DNA of 64,000 nt from Pedobacter sp. Leaf41 (GCF_001422545.1 NZ_LMLE01000009.1:124001-188000); one strand, 5' to 3'. Shown: positions 35,326 to 44,924, numbered from the stretch's first letter. The notes: generated from the letters alone by a model not told the origin. Made by a program: numbers and translations.

Positions 35326-35652
35326 TTATTTTAGCTTCTCGTTGTTTTTATGCCTGTCTGCATCGCGAATTGTTTTCTTGTCGAGGTTTTTCTGAAAAGC
35401 GTCGGTCAAGTTAATACCTGTTTGATTGGCCAAACAAATCAGCACGAACATCACATCGGCCATTTCATCGGCAAGGTTTACCGCTTCATCACTCTTTTTA
35501 AATGACTGCTCACCGTATCGCCGAGCCATAATCCGAGCTACCTCCCCCACTTCTTCCATTAAAATAGCAGTATTGGTTAACTCGTTAAAATACCTGATAC
35601 CTGTAGTTTTGATCCACTGATCTACTGTTTCCTGTGCTTCATTAATGGTCAT
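35326..35652 (-). CDS. MazG-like nucleotide pyrophosphohydrolase
   Basis: 108 residues, all-alpha NTP pyrophosphatase of the short MazG class. The metal site is EEVGEVARIMARRYGE near 31-46 together with DEMADVMFVLICLAN near 62-76. It hydrolyses non-canonical NTPs to NMP and pyrophosphate. It lies downstream of dtd on the same strand (83-nt gap), a neighbourhood often seen in Bacteroidota. Confidence 0.85.
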   Translation of the reverse strand: MTINEAQETVDQWIKTTGIRYFNELTNTAILMEEVGEVARIMARRYGEQSFKKSDEAVNLADEMADVMFVLICLANQTGINLTDAFQKNLDKKTIRDADRHKNNEKLK

Positions 35653-35735
35653 CGTGTTAGCTTTTATATTTCGCTGATTATTTCTTTAAACTAAAATCTC
35701 CTTTAAAAGATTGCAGTGACGAGAAATAGAGGTTT

Positions 35736-36188
35736 TTACTCTTTATTCTTCGTATCAATTAAAATTGTAGTTGGCCCATCATTTACCAAAGCAATTTTCA
35801 TATCCGCTCCAAAAATCCCTGTCTGCACTTTCCTGCCCATTAAAGTCGACAATTTCTCAATCATTTTTTCGTAAAGCGGAATAGCCGTATCTGGCCTCGC
35901 GGCTCGGGTAAAACCTGGGCGGTTACCTTTTTTCGTAGATGCAAATAAGGTAAACTGGCTGATCAACAAAATATCTCCATTAACATCAGACAACGCTTTA
36001 TTCATTAAGCCATTTTCATCACCAAATACCCGCATATTAACAATTTTTTGAGCAAGCCAATCCAAATCATCGGTTGTATCGGCATCTTCAATGCCTAAAA
36101 GCACCAAAAATCCGGTTTTAATCTCGCCCGTGATTGTGCCATCAACCGTGCAACTTGCTTGTGTAACTCTTTGTAAAACTGCTCGCAT
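35736..36188 (-). CDS. dtd: D-aminoacyl-tRNA deacylase
   Basis: 150 residues, the standard length for Dtd. It starts MRAVLQRVTQASCTVDG. The active-site strand is LLISQFTLFAST near 74-85, and the cross-subunit Gly-cisPro motif is in NDGPTTI near the C-terminus. It frees tRNA mischarged with D-amino acids or glycine. It is divergent from the lipoprotein gene at 36219, and that gene's promoter overlaps the 5' end of dtd. Confidence 0.95.
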   Translation of the reverse strand: MRAVLQRVTQASCTVDGTITGEIKTGFLVLLGIEDADTTDDLDWLAQKIVNMRVFGDENGLMNKALSDVNGDILLISQFTLFASTKKGNRPGFTRAARPDTAIPLYEKMIEKLSTLMGRKVQTGIFGADMKIALVNDGPTTILIDTKNKE

Positions 36189-36203
36189 TTTATCTTACTT
36201 TTG
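36170..36203 (+). promoter_or_regulatory. Promoter of the lipoprotein gene inside the start of dtd
   Basis: TTTG (36170-36173) and TACTTTTG (36196-36203) match both boxes with a 22-nt spacer. The -7 box ends 15 nt before the ATG at 36219. Confidence 0.5.
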
Positions 36204-36218
36204 ATCAATAAAATTGAT

Positions 36219-37244
36219 ATGCGCAAGATAAGTATTTTAGTGATTTCTATATTTTTCTTATTCGGTTGTAGGCAAAGGTCAATCGTTCAGCCCACTTTTT
36301 ATTTTTGGAGAACAAACTATAAAAACAACAAAGTTGAAACTGATTACCTCCGGAAATTTAAGTCGAAATCGCTTTATGTTCGCATTATGGATGTAGATTT
36401 TAATCCCGACTTTCAACAGGATGTTCCTATTTCTCCTATAAAGTTCTCCAATCCGCTTCCAAAAACAATCGACATCATTCCAGTAGTTTTTATTGTTAAC
36501 CATATTTTTAATGACATAGATTCGAGCAGAATAAAATCGCTAGCCAATAGAATAGCAGTATTTGTTGATGCAAAAGTTCAGCAGGCCGGAAAGACGGATT
36601 ATTCTGAACTTCAAATAGACTGCGATTGGACTAAAACCACTAGAGACAAGTATTTCAATTTTCTTGATCAACTGAAAGCTCAGCCGCTTTTTAAGAACAA
36701 AACAATTTCCGTCACCTTAAGATTACATCAGGTAAAAAACAAATCGACCAGTGGTATTCCCCCAGTAAAAAAGGCCATGCTGATGTGTTACAACATGGGG
36801 AATCTGCGTAAATATGGCGAGCAAAATTCCATTCTTGATCAAAGAGAAATGAATATCTATTTAAAAGATTACCTCCGAAATTACCCATTAAAGCTTGATG
36901 TTGCCTTACCAATTTTTGAGTGGGCAGTCGTATTCAGGAATAAAGAATATGCTGGAATTTCTAAACGAATTACCAAAGATCAAATAAATGACAAAAAACT
37001 ATTTAAGCAAAGAGGCCGCTCCATTTTATACGATCTCTTAATCGATTATCCAGCGGCAGGGTTAAAACGTGGCGACGTGATTAGGTGGGAGGAAATTTCT
37101 GCCGGAGATTTATTTACAACATCTAATTTTTTATCCCGATATTTAAAACCTGAAGAGCGAAATCTCGTTTTTTATCATCTCGATACCGACCTTTTAAAAC
37201 ATTTTACACATGAAGACTTTCAAAAAGTTATCGCTAATTTTTAG
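36219..37244 (+). CDS. Lipoprotein of unknown function, overlapping the next gene
   Basis: About 341 residues. A lipoprotein signal ends in FLFGC (Cys17). The body reads like a TIM-barrel glycoside-hydrolase-type fold: DYLRKFKSKSLYVRIMDVDF, then ELQIDCDWTKTTRDKYFNFL near residue 131 and MLMCYNMGN near 190. The conserved acidic QIDCDW strand is reminiscent of DUF3142-type proteins, but this is a tentative match. The start at 36219 gives the signal peptide and fits the promoter. Its last 35 nt overlap the next gene, which strongly suggests that the two products work together. Confidence 0.65.
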   Translation: MRKISILVISIFFLFGCRQRSIVQPTFYFWRTNYKNNKVETDYLRKFKSKSLYVRIMDVDFNPDFQQDVPISPIKFSNPLPKTIDIIPVVFIVNHIFNDIDSSRIKSLANRIAVFVDAKVQQAGKTDYSELQIDCDWTKTTRDKYFNFLDQLKAQPLFKNKTISVTLRLHQVKNKSTSGIPPVKKAMLMCYNMGNLRKYGEQNSILDQREMNIYLKDYLRNYPLKLDVALPIFEWAVVFRNKEYAGISKRITKDQINDKKLFKQRGRSILYDLLIDYPAAGLKRGDVIRWEEISAGDLFTTSNFLSRYLKPEERNLVFYHLDTDLLKHFTHEDFQKVIANF

Positions 37245-39639
37245 CGTTTTTCTTGTTACTTTCTTTGGCGAAATCGCGGTAAACATCGCCTGTGGCGGCG
37301 AAATTGATCCTTATGATTATTATATTTCCTATTTCCATAACAACATTGGGGGTGATGAGTACACGCCTTTTGCTTATAACCAAATGGCTTATCTGAATAA
37401 CGAGGAAGATGTAGAAAGCGAATCGCAAATTAATAGCCGAGAATGGGCGAAATATTTAGATGTTAAGGAACAGGATGTTCATGAGATTATGTACAATGTA
37501 GATAGTGCAACAAGTAACAAGCTTGCACATTTCGACGGAAAGCTTTCAGATTTGGCAGATAGTTTGCAAAAAAACACTTTTGTACAAGGATTGAGCAAAA
37601 ACAAATCCGCCTTGAAATATTATACTTTCGCTAAAAGCTGTGAGCCCCATGCTAATATTAATTTCAATCTTTGGGATCCAATACCACGAGATAGCACACA
37701 AATGGATGTGCTTGCGAAAGAAGCCCTTAAATTAACGGAATTGGAAAAAGATAATTTCTTAAAATTGCGTTATGCTTATCAAGCAGAGCGGATGTTTCAT
37801 TATGCAGGCCTACATACCGATAGCAAAACCGTTTACGAAAAATTTATCAAAACCAATAAAACCAATAGTGCTGTTAAAGGATGGGCTTTGGCACTTTATG
37901 CTGGTTCTATTCGCCGATTAGGAAATCCGGCAGAATCTGCATTTTTATTTTCAAAAGTTTTTGCAACCAACCCGGAAAGGAGAGTGCAGGCTTATAAGAA
38001 TTATTATTACAACAGCGCTCCTGTAGATGGAGCCCTGATATATGCAAAAACCAATAGTGAAAAGGCCAATATTTGGGCAATTAACGGCTTTGGAAATCCA
38101 GATTTTAATATTGAAAGTTTGTATAAAGTATATCAATACGAACCCAAAAGTGAGCTTAACGGGGCGTTATTGGTTAGAGAAGTTAACAAACTGGAGCAGG
38201 CATTGATTGAGGCGAATGATATTGCAAAAATATCCTATAGCTATTATTTCTCTGAGAATAACCTGCGACAAAGGGATAGTGTTAAAAATCTGAACTTAAA
38301 ACAGTTAAACCTGGTTAGAGATTTTGCAGTTAAATTAGCAACCGAAAAGAAATACCCGCAGCCAGAATTGGGTACTTTAACAGCTGCATATCTATCGTGG
38401 ATGGAAAATAAAGATCTCCTGGCTTCGAACTATTTAGCCATCCTAAACGCAGAGAAACTTCCTGAAAAATTACGTGATCAATATCGGATCACAGACTTGT
38501 TGATCAAAGCGAAAAACATCAAAAGAGGCAATGCTTTTAACGAGAACGATTTGTTGCCAGCGTTAAAATGGCTCGATGAAAAGCGATTCGCTGAAAATGA
38601 AATTCAGGTTAATGATTGGGGAAATGAGGAAAAAAAATTTAGCAGAACAACAAGAAATTTTTACCAGCAAATATTAGCTCCGGCTTACATAAAATTAGGC
38701 GATACCGCAAAGGCTGCACTGGCAATGGTAAAAGGCGATCTGGAATCCAGAACATTAAAAGAAAATTCGCTTTTTCAGAATATAAGCTATCAGAGCAAAT
38801 CTTTCTGGCAACAGTATTTAAGTCCTAAAAGCATGCAAGGACTTTTAAACTACAAGAAAAAAACTACAGGAACAGATGTGACAGCATTGTTGGCAAAAGC
38901 TTTAAATCAACTGAGTGACGATGATTTTTTTGAACTGTATGGAACCACTTATCTAAGAACACATCAGTACGATAAAGCGGTTCAAATGTTTGCAAAAGTA
39001 TCACCAAACTACAACTATTTTAATCCTGAAGATTATTATGCCGATGATGCAAATTCTAAACTTTATGCAAACCCATTTATCCAAACGATAAATGATTTTC
39101 CTAAAAAATATGTAGTGGCAAAAGCTTCTGTTACGAAGAAAACTTTTGCTGCGGAAATGCTTCGGTTACAAAGACTGATTGTTAGTGACCAGAAGAATGC
39201 TGCACTTTATTATTACAAAATGGCAAATGCGGTATATCAAACTGGCTACTATGGAAATAGCTGGTTTTTAATTAGCTACGATTGGTCAACTTATGACAAT
39301 GCAAGCCCGGCAAAGTACGGTTATGATGCAGACTATAAAAAAGCTCAAACTGCCAAAAGCTGGTATTTGAAAGCTAGAGCGCTGAGTACAAATGCAGATT
39401 TTAAGGCAAAATGTACATTCATGCTCGCCAAATGTGCTCAAAAGCAAATAATTTTGAACGCCAAATTAAATTCATTTAGTTATTGGGATAAAGATGATGT
39501 GAAATATCAAAATTTCATCAATGCAAATTACAACAATCCGTATTTCAAAGAATTGAAATTGAAATACAGCAAAACGCCGTTTTATCAGGTGGCAGCCGGT
39601 GAATGTAGTTACCTGAGGGATTTTATAGCGAGGAATTAA
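37210..39639 (+). CDS. Large secreted helical-repeat protein of unknown function
   Basis: 809 residues. An N-terminal signal peptide is followed by the motif NIACGGEIDPYDYY, then a long helical body with TPR-like pairs (LKLRYAYQAERMFHYAG near 175 and TYLRTHQYDKAVQMFAKV near 582). No transmembrane helices are seen after the signal. No named family is recognised. It begins 35 nt inside the lipoprotein gene, in another frame, so the two are translationally coupled. It is probably a periplasmic or outer-membrane scaffold. Confidence 0.65.
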   Translation: MKTFKKLSLIFSVFLVTFFGEIAVNIACGGEIDPYDYYISYFHNNIGGDEYTPFAYNQMAYLNNEEDVESESQINSREWAKYLDVKEQDVHEIMYNVDSATSNKLAHFDGKLSDLADSLQKNTFVQGLSKNKSALKYYTFAKSCEPHANINFNLWDPIPRDSTQMDVLAKEALKLTELEKDNFLKLRYAYQAERMFHYAGLHTDSKTVYEKFIKTNKTNSAVKGWALALYAGSIRRLGNPAESAFLFSKVFATNPERRVQAYKNYYYNSAPVDGALIYAKTNSEKANIWAINGFGNPDFNIESLYKVYQYEPKSELNGALLVREVNKLEQALIEANDIAKISYSYYFSENNLRQRDSVKNLNLKQLNLVRDFAVKLATEKKYPQPELGTLTAAYLSWMENKDLLASNYLAILNAEKLPEKLRDQYRITDLLIKAKNIKRGNAFNENDLLPALKWLDEKRFAENEIQVNDWGNEEKKFSRTTRNFYQQILAPAYIKLGDTAKAALAMVKGDLESRTLKENSLFQNISYQSKSFWQQYLSPKSMQGLLNYKKKTTGTDVTALLAKALNQLSDDDFFELYGTTYLRTHQYDKAVQMFAKVSPNYNYFNPEDYYADDANSKLYANPFIQTINDFPKKYVVAKASVTKKTFAAEMLRLQRLIVSDQKNAALYYYKMANAVYQTGYYGNSWFLISYDWSTYDNASPAKYGYDADYKKAQTAKSWYLKARALSTNADFKAKCTFMLAKCAQKQIILNAKLNSFSYWDKDDVKYQNFINANYNNPYFKELKLKYSKTPFYQVAAGECSYLRDFIARN

Positions 39640-39676
39640 AGGTTAAAAAGCTATTAGACCAAGGACAAAAATTGAA

Positions 39677-40060
39677 ATGGCACTGATAAAAGTATTTGGA
39701 GTTTCGTTGATCCTGCTCGGATTTTTTCTGGCTTATGGATTGATAAGTTCGTATCGCCCATTACTATTCGGAACAAAAACCGAAGCTACGATTGTTGCTG
39801 TTAAACGGGTAAATAATAAAAGGTTTACATATGTGTATTATCCCATATTTCAATTCAAACATAAGAACAAAATGGTTAAAGTGGTAGATAGAAGCCGTGA
39901 TTTTGAGGAAAATAGTGTCGGAATAAAGGAATTTATATTTTATAACGAAAATTATGGTATTAGCAGGGGGCTTGCATCAACCACTATAGTTTTTTCCTGC
40001 ATTAGTGCTTGCTTCATCTTATTTGGCTTCGTTGCGCTATTTTATAAAGGAAGGATTTAA
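39677..40060 (+). CDS. DUF3592 membrane protein
   Basis: 127 residues. Two transmembrane helices (about 7-24 and 102-121) flank a small beta domain (TEATIVAVKRVN, then YPIFQFKHKNKMV) as in DUF3592. The function is unknown. It follows the large secreted protein by 37 nt on the same strand and may be in its operon. Confidence 0.75.
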   Translation: MALIKVFGVSLILLGFFLAYGLISSYRPLLFGTKTEATIVAVKRVNNKRFTYVYYPIFQFKHKNKMVKVVDRSRDFEENSVGIKEFIFYNENYGISRGLASTTIVFSCISACFILFGFVALFYKGRI

Positions 40061-40153
40061 ACTTCAAATAGATAATAAAATTTACTATTCTAAACAAAAT
40101 GACGTTGAGGATATTAGTCTTAAGCTTTCATACCCTCAACCTTTTACCTTAAG

Positions 40154-41206
40154 TTACCACCTGATTAGCGCACTTGCCCAGGTAAAACCTGATCCAAATG
40201 CGGCAAGGCAAACTAAATCACCATCTTTAATTTTTCCAGCTTCCCAGGCTTCGCACAAAGCTATAGGGACAGATGCTGCTGTGGTGTTTCCGTATTTTTG
40301 AATATTATTAAATACCTGATCATCGCTCAAGCCTAACAAGTTTTGAACGTATTGGCTGATCCGTAAATTTGCTTGATGTGGCACAAGCATGTCAATGTCC
40401 TTTTCCGTTAAGTTGTTTGCAGCCAAAGCTTCTTTAATAACCTCTGGAAATTTTACCACAGCTTTTTTGAAAACTGACGGCCCGTCCATGTAGGGCAGTG
40501 CTGCACCGCTTTCTAAAATTTCTGGAGTCATAAATAAGCCGCCTAATTCCTGATCAGGAAAAGCAGGTTTATCTTTCATCCATTTATTTGCATGAGAACC
40601 TGGATAATACATGGCTAAAATTTCTGCATCGGTACCATCACTGTGTAAATGGGTGCTTAAAATTCCTTTGCCTTTTTCATCTGTAGGTTGCAAAACTACA
40701 GCACCTGCACCATCGCCGAAAATTACCGAAACATTACGACTGCGGGTTTCGAAATCCATAGCAAACGAATGTTTTTCACTACCCACCACCAAAACATTTT
40801 TATACATCCCGGTTTTCACAAACTGATCGGCCACCGAAAGTGCGTAAACGAATCCTGAACACTGATTGCGAATATCCAGGGCACCAATTTCGCCCATCCC
40901 CATTTCACGTTGTAGCAAAACACCACATCCTGGAAAATAATAATCAGGGCTTAAGGTGGCAAAAACAATAAAGTCGACATCTTTTGCGGTGATACCTGCA
41001 CGCTCGATAGCAATCTTTGCTGCTTCAATTCCCATTGTGGTGGTAGTTTCTTCATTTCGATCGGCAAAACGACGTTCCTTAATCCCGGTTCGTTCCTGAA
41101 TCCACTCATCGTTGGTATCCATAAAACGACTTAAATCGGTATTGGTATAAACATTTTTTGGAACGTAGTAACCTATTCCTGCTATTTTGGATTGATGCAT
41201 GCTCAT
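40154..41206 (-). CDS. 3-oxoacyl-ACP synthase III family protein (FabH paralogue)
   Basis: 350 residues of the thiolase/KAS III fold. The catalytic Cys is Cys116 in QCSGF, with His in PHQANLR and Asn in GNTTAAS completing the triad. The sequence differs clearly from the fabH of the plsX cluster at 61217 in length and in the lid region (GSHANKWMKDKPAF). It may start branched or secondary acyl chains or belong to a FabH-like group acting on other substrates. It is monocistronic and divergent from clpS across a heptad hairpin. Confidence 0.85.
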   Translation of the reverse strand: MSMHQSKIAGIGYYVPKNVYTNTDLSRFMDTNDEWIQERTGIKERRFADRNEETTTTMGIEAAKIAIERAGITAKDVDFIVFATLSPDYYFPGCGVLLQREMGMGEIGALDIRNQCSGFVYALSVADQFVKTGMYKNVLVVGSEKHSFAMDFETRSRNVSVIFGDGAGAVVLQPTDEKGKGILSTHLHSDGTDAEILAMYYPGSHANKWMKDKPAFPDQELGGLFMTPEILESGAALPYMDGPSVFKKAVVKFPEVIKEALAANNLTEKDIDMLVPHQANLRISQYVQNLLGLSDDQVFNNIQKYGNTTAASVPIALCEAWEAGKIKDGDLVCLAAFGSGFTWASALIRW

Positions 41207-41236
41207 ATATTTGATTAGGTAAATGTAATTATTTTA

Positions 41237-41313
41237 TAAAGATATGAGATGAGGGAGAGATAGGAAACGCATATCGTCTGACTTGTCAAATCTAATATCT
41301 CAAATCTTCTAAT
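41237..41313. repeat. Eleven-heptad hairpin between fabH paralogue and clpS
   Basis: Eleven 7-mers lie in one register from 41237. Left words include TAAAGAT and ATGAGAT; right words are TCAAATC (twice) and TAATATC. The arms are imperfect reverse complements. The element ends 7 nt before the -7 box of clpS. Confidence 0.75.
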
Positions 41314-41320
41314 TATTGTT

Positions 41321-41328
41321 TATTTTTG
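41321..41328 (+). promoter_or_regulatory. -7 box TATTTTTG before clpS
   Basis: An exact TAnnTTTG match ends 5 nt before the ATG at 41334, so the clpS mRNA is predicted to start at its start codon. Confidence 0.6.
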
Positions 41329-41333
41329 CAACC

Positions 41334-41615
41334 ATGTCTACAGAAACCAAAGAAGAGACCTTTACGCTCGAAGAAATTTTAACTTCCCTGAAAACTGTAC
41401 ATCGCCTTATTTTGTGGAATGATGATGTAAATACTTTTGATCATGTAATTTACTGTATGATGAAGTATTTGGATTATAACGAATCTCAGGCGGAAAAAAT
41501 TGCGTGGAAAGTGCATAATGACGGAAAGTGCCCAGTTTTGGAAGGTTCTTTTACTGAAATGGAAGTTTACCGTAAAATTTTACAGCAAGAAGGATTAACG
41601 GTTTCAGTTGATTAG
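41334..41615 (+). CDS. clpS: ATP-dependent Clp protease adaptor ClpS
   Basis: About 93 residues. The core LILWNDDVNTFDHVIYCM (residues about 25-42) is the ClpS signature, and AEKIAWKVHNDGKCPVLEG contains the second half of the N-degron pocket. ClpS hands N-end-rule substrates to ClpA/ClpC. The start at 41334 removes a six-codon extension that overlaps the promoter box. Confidence 0.95.
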   Translation: MSTETKEETFTLEEILTSLKTVHRLILWNDDVNTFDHVIYCMMKYLDYNESQAEKIAWKVHNDGKCPVLEGSFTEMEVYRKILQQEGLTVSVD

Positions 41616-41646
41616 ATTTTGGATAAAGTTTTCGTTCAAATAATGC

Positions 41647-42204
41647 ATGAAAAGTATTGATAAAAAAAGTTTAGAGAATGCATTCCAATTATTCGAGAGT
41701 GGAGATATCTATGAAATAGAAATTGGCACTACGCAAGCCTTACAAGATATACACCTCTATCTTTTTAAAGACTTGTTTGATTTTGCAGGCAAAATACGAA
41801 CACTAAATATCTCTAAAGGTGGTTTTCGATTTGCTACAGCTTTATACCTAAATGAGATTTTGGTAAAAGTAGAACAGATGCCAGAAAGCACTTTTGAAGA
41901 AATTGTAGCTAAATATGTAGAAATGAATATTGCACACCCTTTTATGGAAGGGAACGGTAGAACAATGCGAATTTGGCTTGATATGATCTTGAAAGAACGC
42001 CTCACGCGATTGGTTAACTGGCAGTTTATTGATAAGACATTGTATCTACAAGCGATGGAACGCAGTCCTATAAATGATCTAGAGCTAAAAACCCTACTTG
42101 CGGCTCACCTCACAGATGATGTAGATAATAGAGAAGTAATCTTCAAAGGAATTGAGCAATCATACTACTATGAAGGCTACGAAAAAGATAGTGAAGAAGA
42201 TTAG
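41647..42204 (+). CDS. Class III Fic protein adenylyltransferase (NmFic-like)
   Basis: 185 residues. The Fic motif [12 protein letters not shown] spans 97-108 (catalytic His97). A C-terminal inhibitory helix carries the S-x-x-x-E-G motif (Ser172 to Gly177). This is the arrangement of single-domain class III Fic proteins such as NmFic, which are held inactive as tetramers and AMPylate targets (DNA gyrase in the known case) when monomeric. The match to the Neisseria protein as I recall it is unusually close, suggesting transfer. It overlaps the convergent thioredoxin-like gene by 4 nt. Confidence 0.9.
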   Translation: MKSIDKKSLENAFQLFESGDIYEIEIGTTQALQDIHLYLFKDLFDFAGKIRTLNISKGGFRFATALYLNEILVKVEQMPESTFEEIVAKYVEMNIAHPFMEGNGRTMRIWLDMILKERLTRLVNWQFIDKTLYLQAMERSPINDLELKTLLAAHLTDDVDNREVIFKGIEQSYYYEGYEKDSEED

Positions 42205-42806
42205 TTATTTACTTCCAATCCCCTTAAAAGCACATTTAACTCTGCTTGTGTTGTTTGTGTTTTATCTTTAGCATACCAGCTGTGAAGCTTCTCTGCCAAA
42301 ACAGGCATTTCAGTTGTTTCTTTTCTCCACTCTTTAAGCAATTCTTGCAAAACCTGTGGACGTGGTGCCCATGTTGCTAAAACTTGATCTGCATTTTCAT
42401 TCAGGATAATTAAAACTGGTATTGCTCTCCCTCCGTTAGTCAAATGCGCATCTATCAAAGGAAGATTTTTATCGCGAAGTACAAATCTTAAATCAATTTT
42501 ACCTAAAGACGCCGTGGCTATTTTATTAAAAACAGGAATAATTTGAGCCGCATCTCCGCACCAACCTTCTGTAATTACCAAAAATTTGTAGTTGGCTTTA
42601 AAATTATCGATGGTAGCAGTTAGTTCATCTGTCAAACTTGAGGTTTTATCAACTCGGTTCATACGTTGCACATTCATTTTTGTATAGTGCAGATCGTAAG
42701 TAACATCGCCGGTAGCCTTCCCTTCCAGCAAAAGCTGGTCTACCAGTGCACGGTACGTTCGATAATCCATTCCTTGCTCATTGAAAATTTCGCTATAGTT
42801 AACCAT
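42201..42806 (-). CDS. Thioredoxin-fold family protein
   Basis: 201 residues. A helical N-terminal part is followed by a thioredoxin-like core, [18 protein letters not shown] near 75-92. It has WCGDA rather than the classical CxxC, so it has a single Cys and is unlikely to be a standard disulfide reductase. [10 protein letters not shown] strand with cis-Pro is present. This matches the 'thioredoxin family protein' group common in Bacteroidota. It lacks a signal peptide, so it is cytosolic. Its function is unknown. Confidence 0.8.
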   Translation of the reverse strand: MVNYSEIFNEQGMDYRTYRALVDQLLLEGKATGDVTYDLHYTKMNVQRMNRVDKTSSLTDELTATIDNFKANYKFLVITEGWCGDAAQIIPVFNKIATASLGKIDLRFVLRDKNLPLIDAHLTNGGRAIPVLIILNENADQVLATWAPRPQVLQELLKEWRKETTEMPVLAEKLHSWYAKDKTQTTQAELNVLLRGLEVNN

Positions 42807-42907
42807 GATGTTTTTAATTGATCTGACAAAGAAAAGGAGAAAGTTGATAATTTAAATCATCGGTTTGCAATTTGATTGTTCTATAATTAATCAAATTATT
42901 GATCCTA

Positions 42908-43273
42908 TTAAAACGCTGAAACTGCTGACACAACTTTAGCTTTATGATCGAAAATCCTGACAATTGGCTTGATAGTCTTTTTAGAAACATTTAAAATCTC
43001 CAGATGATTTCCAGCCGGAATAGACAGCGTAACTTTATCATTAACAATAACCTGATCCTGAGTATTCGGCTGTTTAATGATCAAGGTATCTTTAGTTGGA
43101 TTTTGTATATCTACATTAAATGCACTTGTATCTGCCAAATTCACTGTTAATTTCTTTTTAGCTTCTAAAGGAATCAAAAGTGTCCACGACTTTGAATCCG
43201 TTTTTAGCGTTGCGCAAGAAGATACTAAAAGGATAAACAATAGATAAGTAACGAAAGCAAATTTGTTTTTCAT
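42908..43273 (-). CDS. Small lipoprotein of unknown function
   Basis: About 121 residues. A lipoprotein signal ends LLVSSC. The remainder is a small beta-rich domain (LLIPLEAKKKLTVNLADTSA). No family is recognised. The start at 43273 gives the signal peptide directly; the frame upstream to 43330 has an uncharacteristic polar extension. It lies 67 nt downstream of prfC on the same strand. Confidence 0.6.
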   Translation of the reverse strand: MKNKFAFVTYLLFILLVSSCATLKTDSKSWTLLIPLEAKKKLTVNLADTSAFNVDIQNPTKDTLIIKQPNTQDQVIVNDKVTLSIPAGNHLEILNVSKKTIKPIVRIFDHKAKVVSAVSAF

Positions 43274-43340
43274 AGTTTTTAGTTTGTTACTTATCAGACG
43301 AAAATTTGTAAATTTTAGTTGCATGGACAAGAAAGAAAAT

Positions 43341-44924
43341 TTAGCTCTTAAATTCGCTCGTTTTATGAAAATCGATATCCGGGTAATCTTGCTTCGTTAA
43401 ATTAATCATATAGTCACTGTCTGATAGATAAACGGGGTTTGCCTCTTTATCAAATCCAATATGTTGTTGCTTACGCTTCACAAATTCATCCAGTTTTTTT
43501 CTGTCGGTTGAGGTTACCCAGCTCGAGCGTGTGTAACTTAAGGTACGGAAACGACATTTAGCACCATATTCATGTTCTAAACGGAAGTTAATTACCTCAA
43601 ACTGAAGTTCACCAACCGCACCAATCACCTTTCTATTTCCGGGCTGCATCACGAATAATTGCGCAACCCCTTCATCAGTTAGTTGTTCAATACCTTTCTC
43701 CAACTGTTTAGTACGCATCGGATCCATATTTTCTACCTCTTTAAAAATAGATGGTGAAAAACTTGGAATACCTTTAAATTGCAATTTTTCGCCCTCAGTT
43801 AAAGTATCGCCAATTTTGAAGTTGCCACTATCATATAAGCCAACCACATCACCTGGCCAGGCTTCTTCAACAATACTTTTCTCATTCGCCATAAAATCCA
43901 TCGGGTTCGAAAACTTTAATTTCTTATCCTGGCGGGTATGGTAATAAAATTTGTTGCGTTCAAATTTCCCTGAACAAATCCGTAAAAATGCAATTCTATC
44001 GCGGTGTTTTGGATCTAAGTTGGCATGGATTTTAAATACGAAACCACTAAAATTTTTCTCCTCTACCAATACATCACGCTCTTCGGCTTCTCTATGGCGG
44101 GGACTTGGCGCAATATCAATAAACGTATCTAAAAGCTCCTTAATACCGAAATTGTTAATGGCACTTCCAAAAAATACTGGAGCAACCAAACCCTCGGTAT
44201 ATAGATCTTTATCAATCTTTCCATAAATACCATCAACCAATTCAACATCATCTTTCAGGTTGTTAATTTCATTTTCTTTTAGGTAGTTCAACAAAGAAGG
44301 ATCGTTCAAATCGTTTGCCGCCACTACAGAATCGGTTACTTTGGTTTTATCAGAATTGAATAGGTTTAAATGTTTGTTATAAATGCTGTAAACACCTTTA
44401 AAGGTGTGGCCCTGACCAATTGGCCATGAAAGCGGGCACAAGCTGATGTTTAGTTTTTCTTCAATTTCATCCAGTAAATCGTAAGCTTCTTTTCCCTCAC
44501 GATCCATTTTATTGATAAATATAATTACTGGGGTGTTACGCATCCGACAAACCGACATCAGTTTTTCGGTTTGTTCCTCCACTCCTTTTACACAGTCTAC
44601 CACCAAAATAACGCTATCCACAGCAGAAAGCGTTCGGTAAGTATCCTCAGCAAAATCTTTGTGCCCAGGGGTATCCAAAATATTAATTCGCTTGCCGCTG
44701 TATTCGAAACCCATAACTGAAGTAGCTACCGAGATTCCACGCTGCTTCTCAATTTCCATAAAATCGGAAGTATTGCTTTGGTTCGCTTTATTCCGTTTTA
44801 CCGCACCAGCTGTGTTAATGGCACCACCAAACAACAGAAATTTTTCTGTCAATGTGGTTTTGCCCGCATCGGGGTGACTAATAATGGCAAAGGTTTTACG
44901 TTTTTCTATTTCAGGGTTAAGCAT
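43341..44924 (-). CDS. prfC: Peptide chain release factor 3
   Basis: 527 residues, a translational GTPase. G1 is [13 protein letters not shown] near 17-29, G2 lies in [12 protein letters not shown]3 is DTPGHKDF and G4 is INKMD. The RF3 C-terminal domain ([21 protein letters not shown]) is intact. RF3 recycles RF1/RF2 after termination. A -7 box TATCTTTG on the minus strand (45013-45020) lies about 90 nt upstream. Confidence 0.96.
   Translation of the reverse strand: MLNPEIEKRKTFAIISHPDAGKTTLTEKFLLFGGAINTAGAVKRNKANQSNTSDFMEIEKQRGISVATSVMGFEYSGKRINILDTPGHKDFAEDTYRTLSAVDSVILVVDCVKGVEEQTEKLMSVCRMRNTPVIIFINKMDREGKEAYDLLDEIEEKLNISLCPLSWPIGQGHTFKGVYSIYNKHLNLFNSDKTKVTDSVVAANDLNDPSLLNYLKENEINNLKDDVELVDGIYGKIDKDLYTEGLVAPVFFGSAINNFGIKELLDTFIDIAPSPRHREAEERDVLVEEKNFSGFVFKIHANLDPKHRDRIAFLRICSGKFERNKFYYHTRQDKKLKFSNPMDFMANEKSIVEEAWPGDVVGLYDSGNFKIGDTLTEGEKLQFKGIPSFSPSIFKEVENMDPMRTKQLEKGIEQLTDEGVAQLFVMQPGNRKVIGAVGELQFEVINFRLEHEYGAKCRFRTLSYTRSSWVTSTDRKKLDEFVKRKQQHIGFDKEANPVYLSDSDYMINLTKQDYPDIDFHKTSEFKS

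Noticed and set aside
20652..41313. Heptad repeats considered as CRISPR arrays
   Set aside because: Units are 7 nt and degenerate, arms are inverted, and no spacers or cas genes are present.
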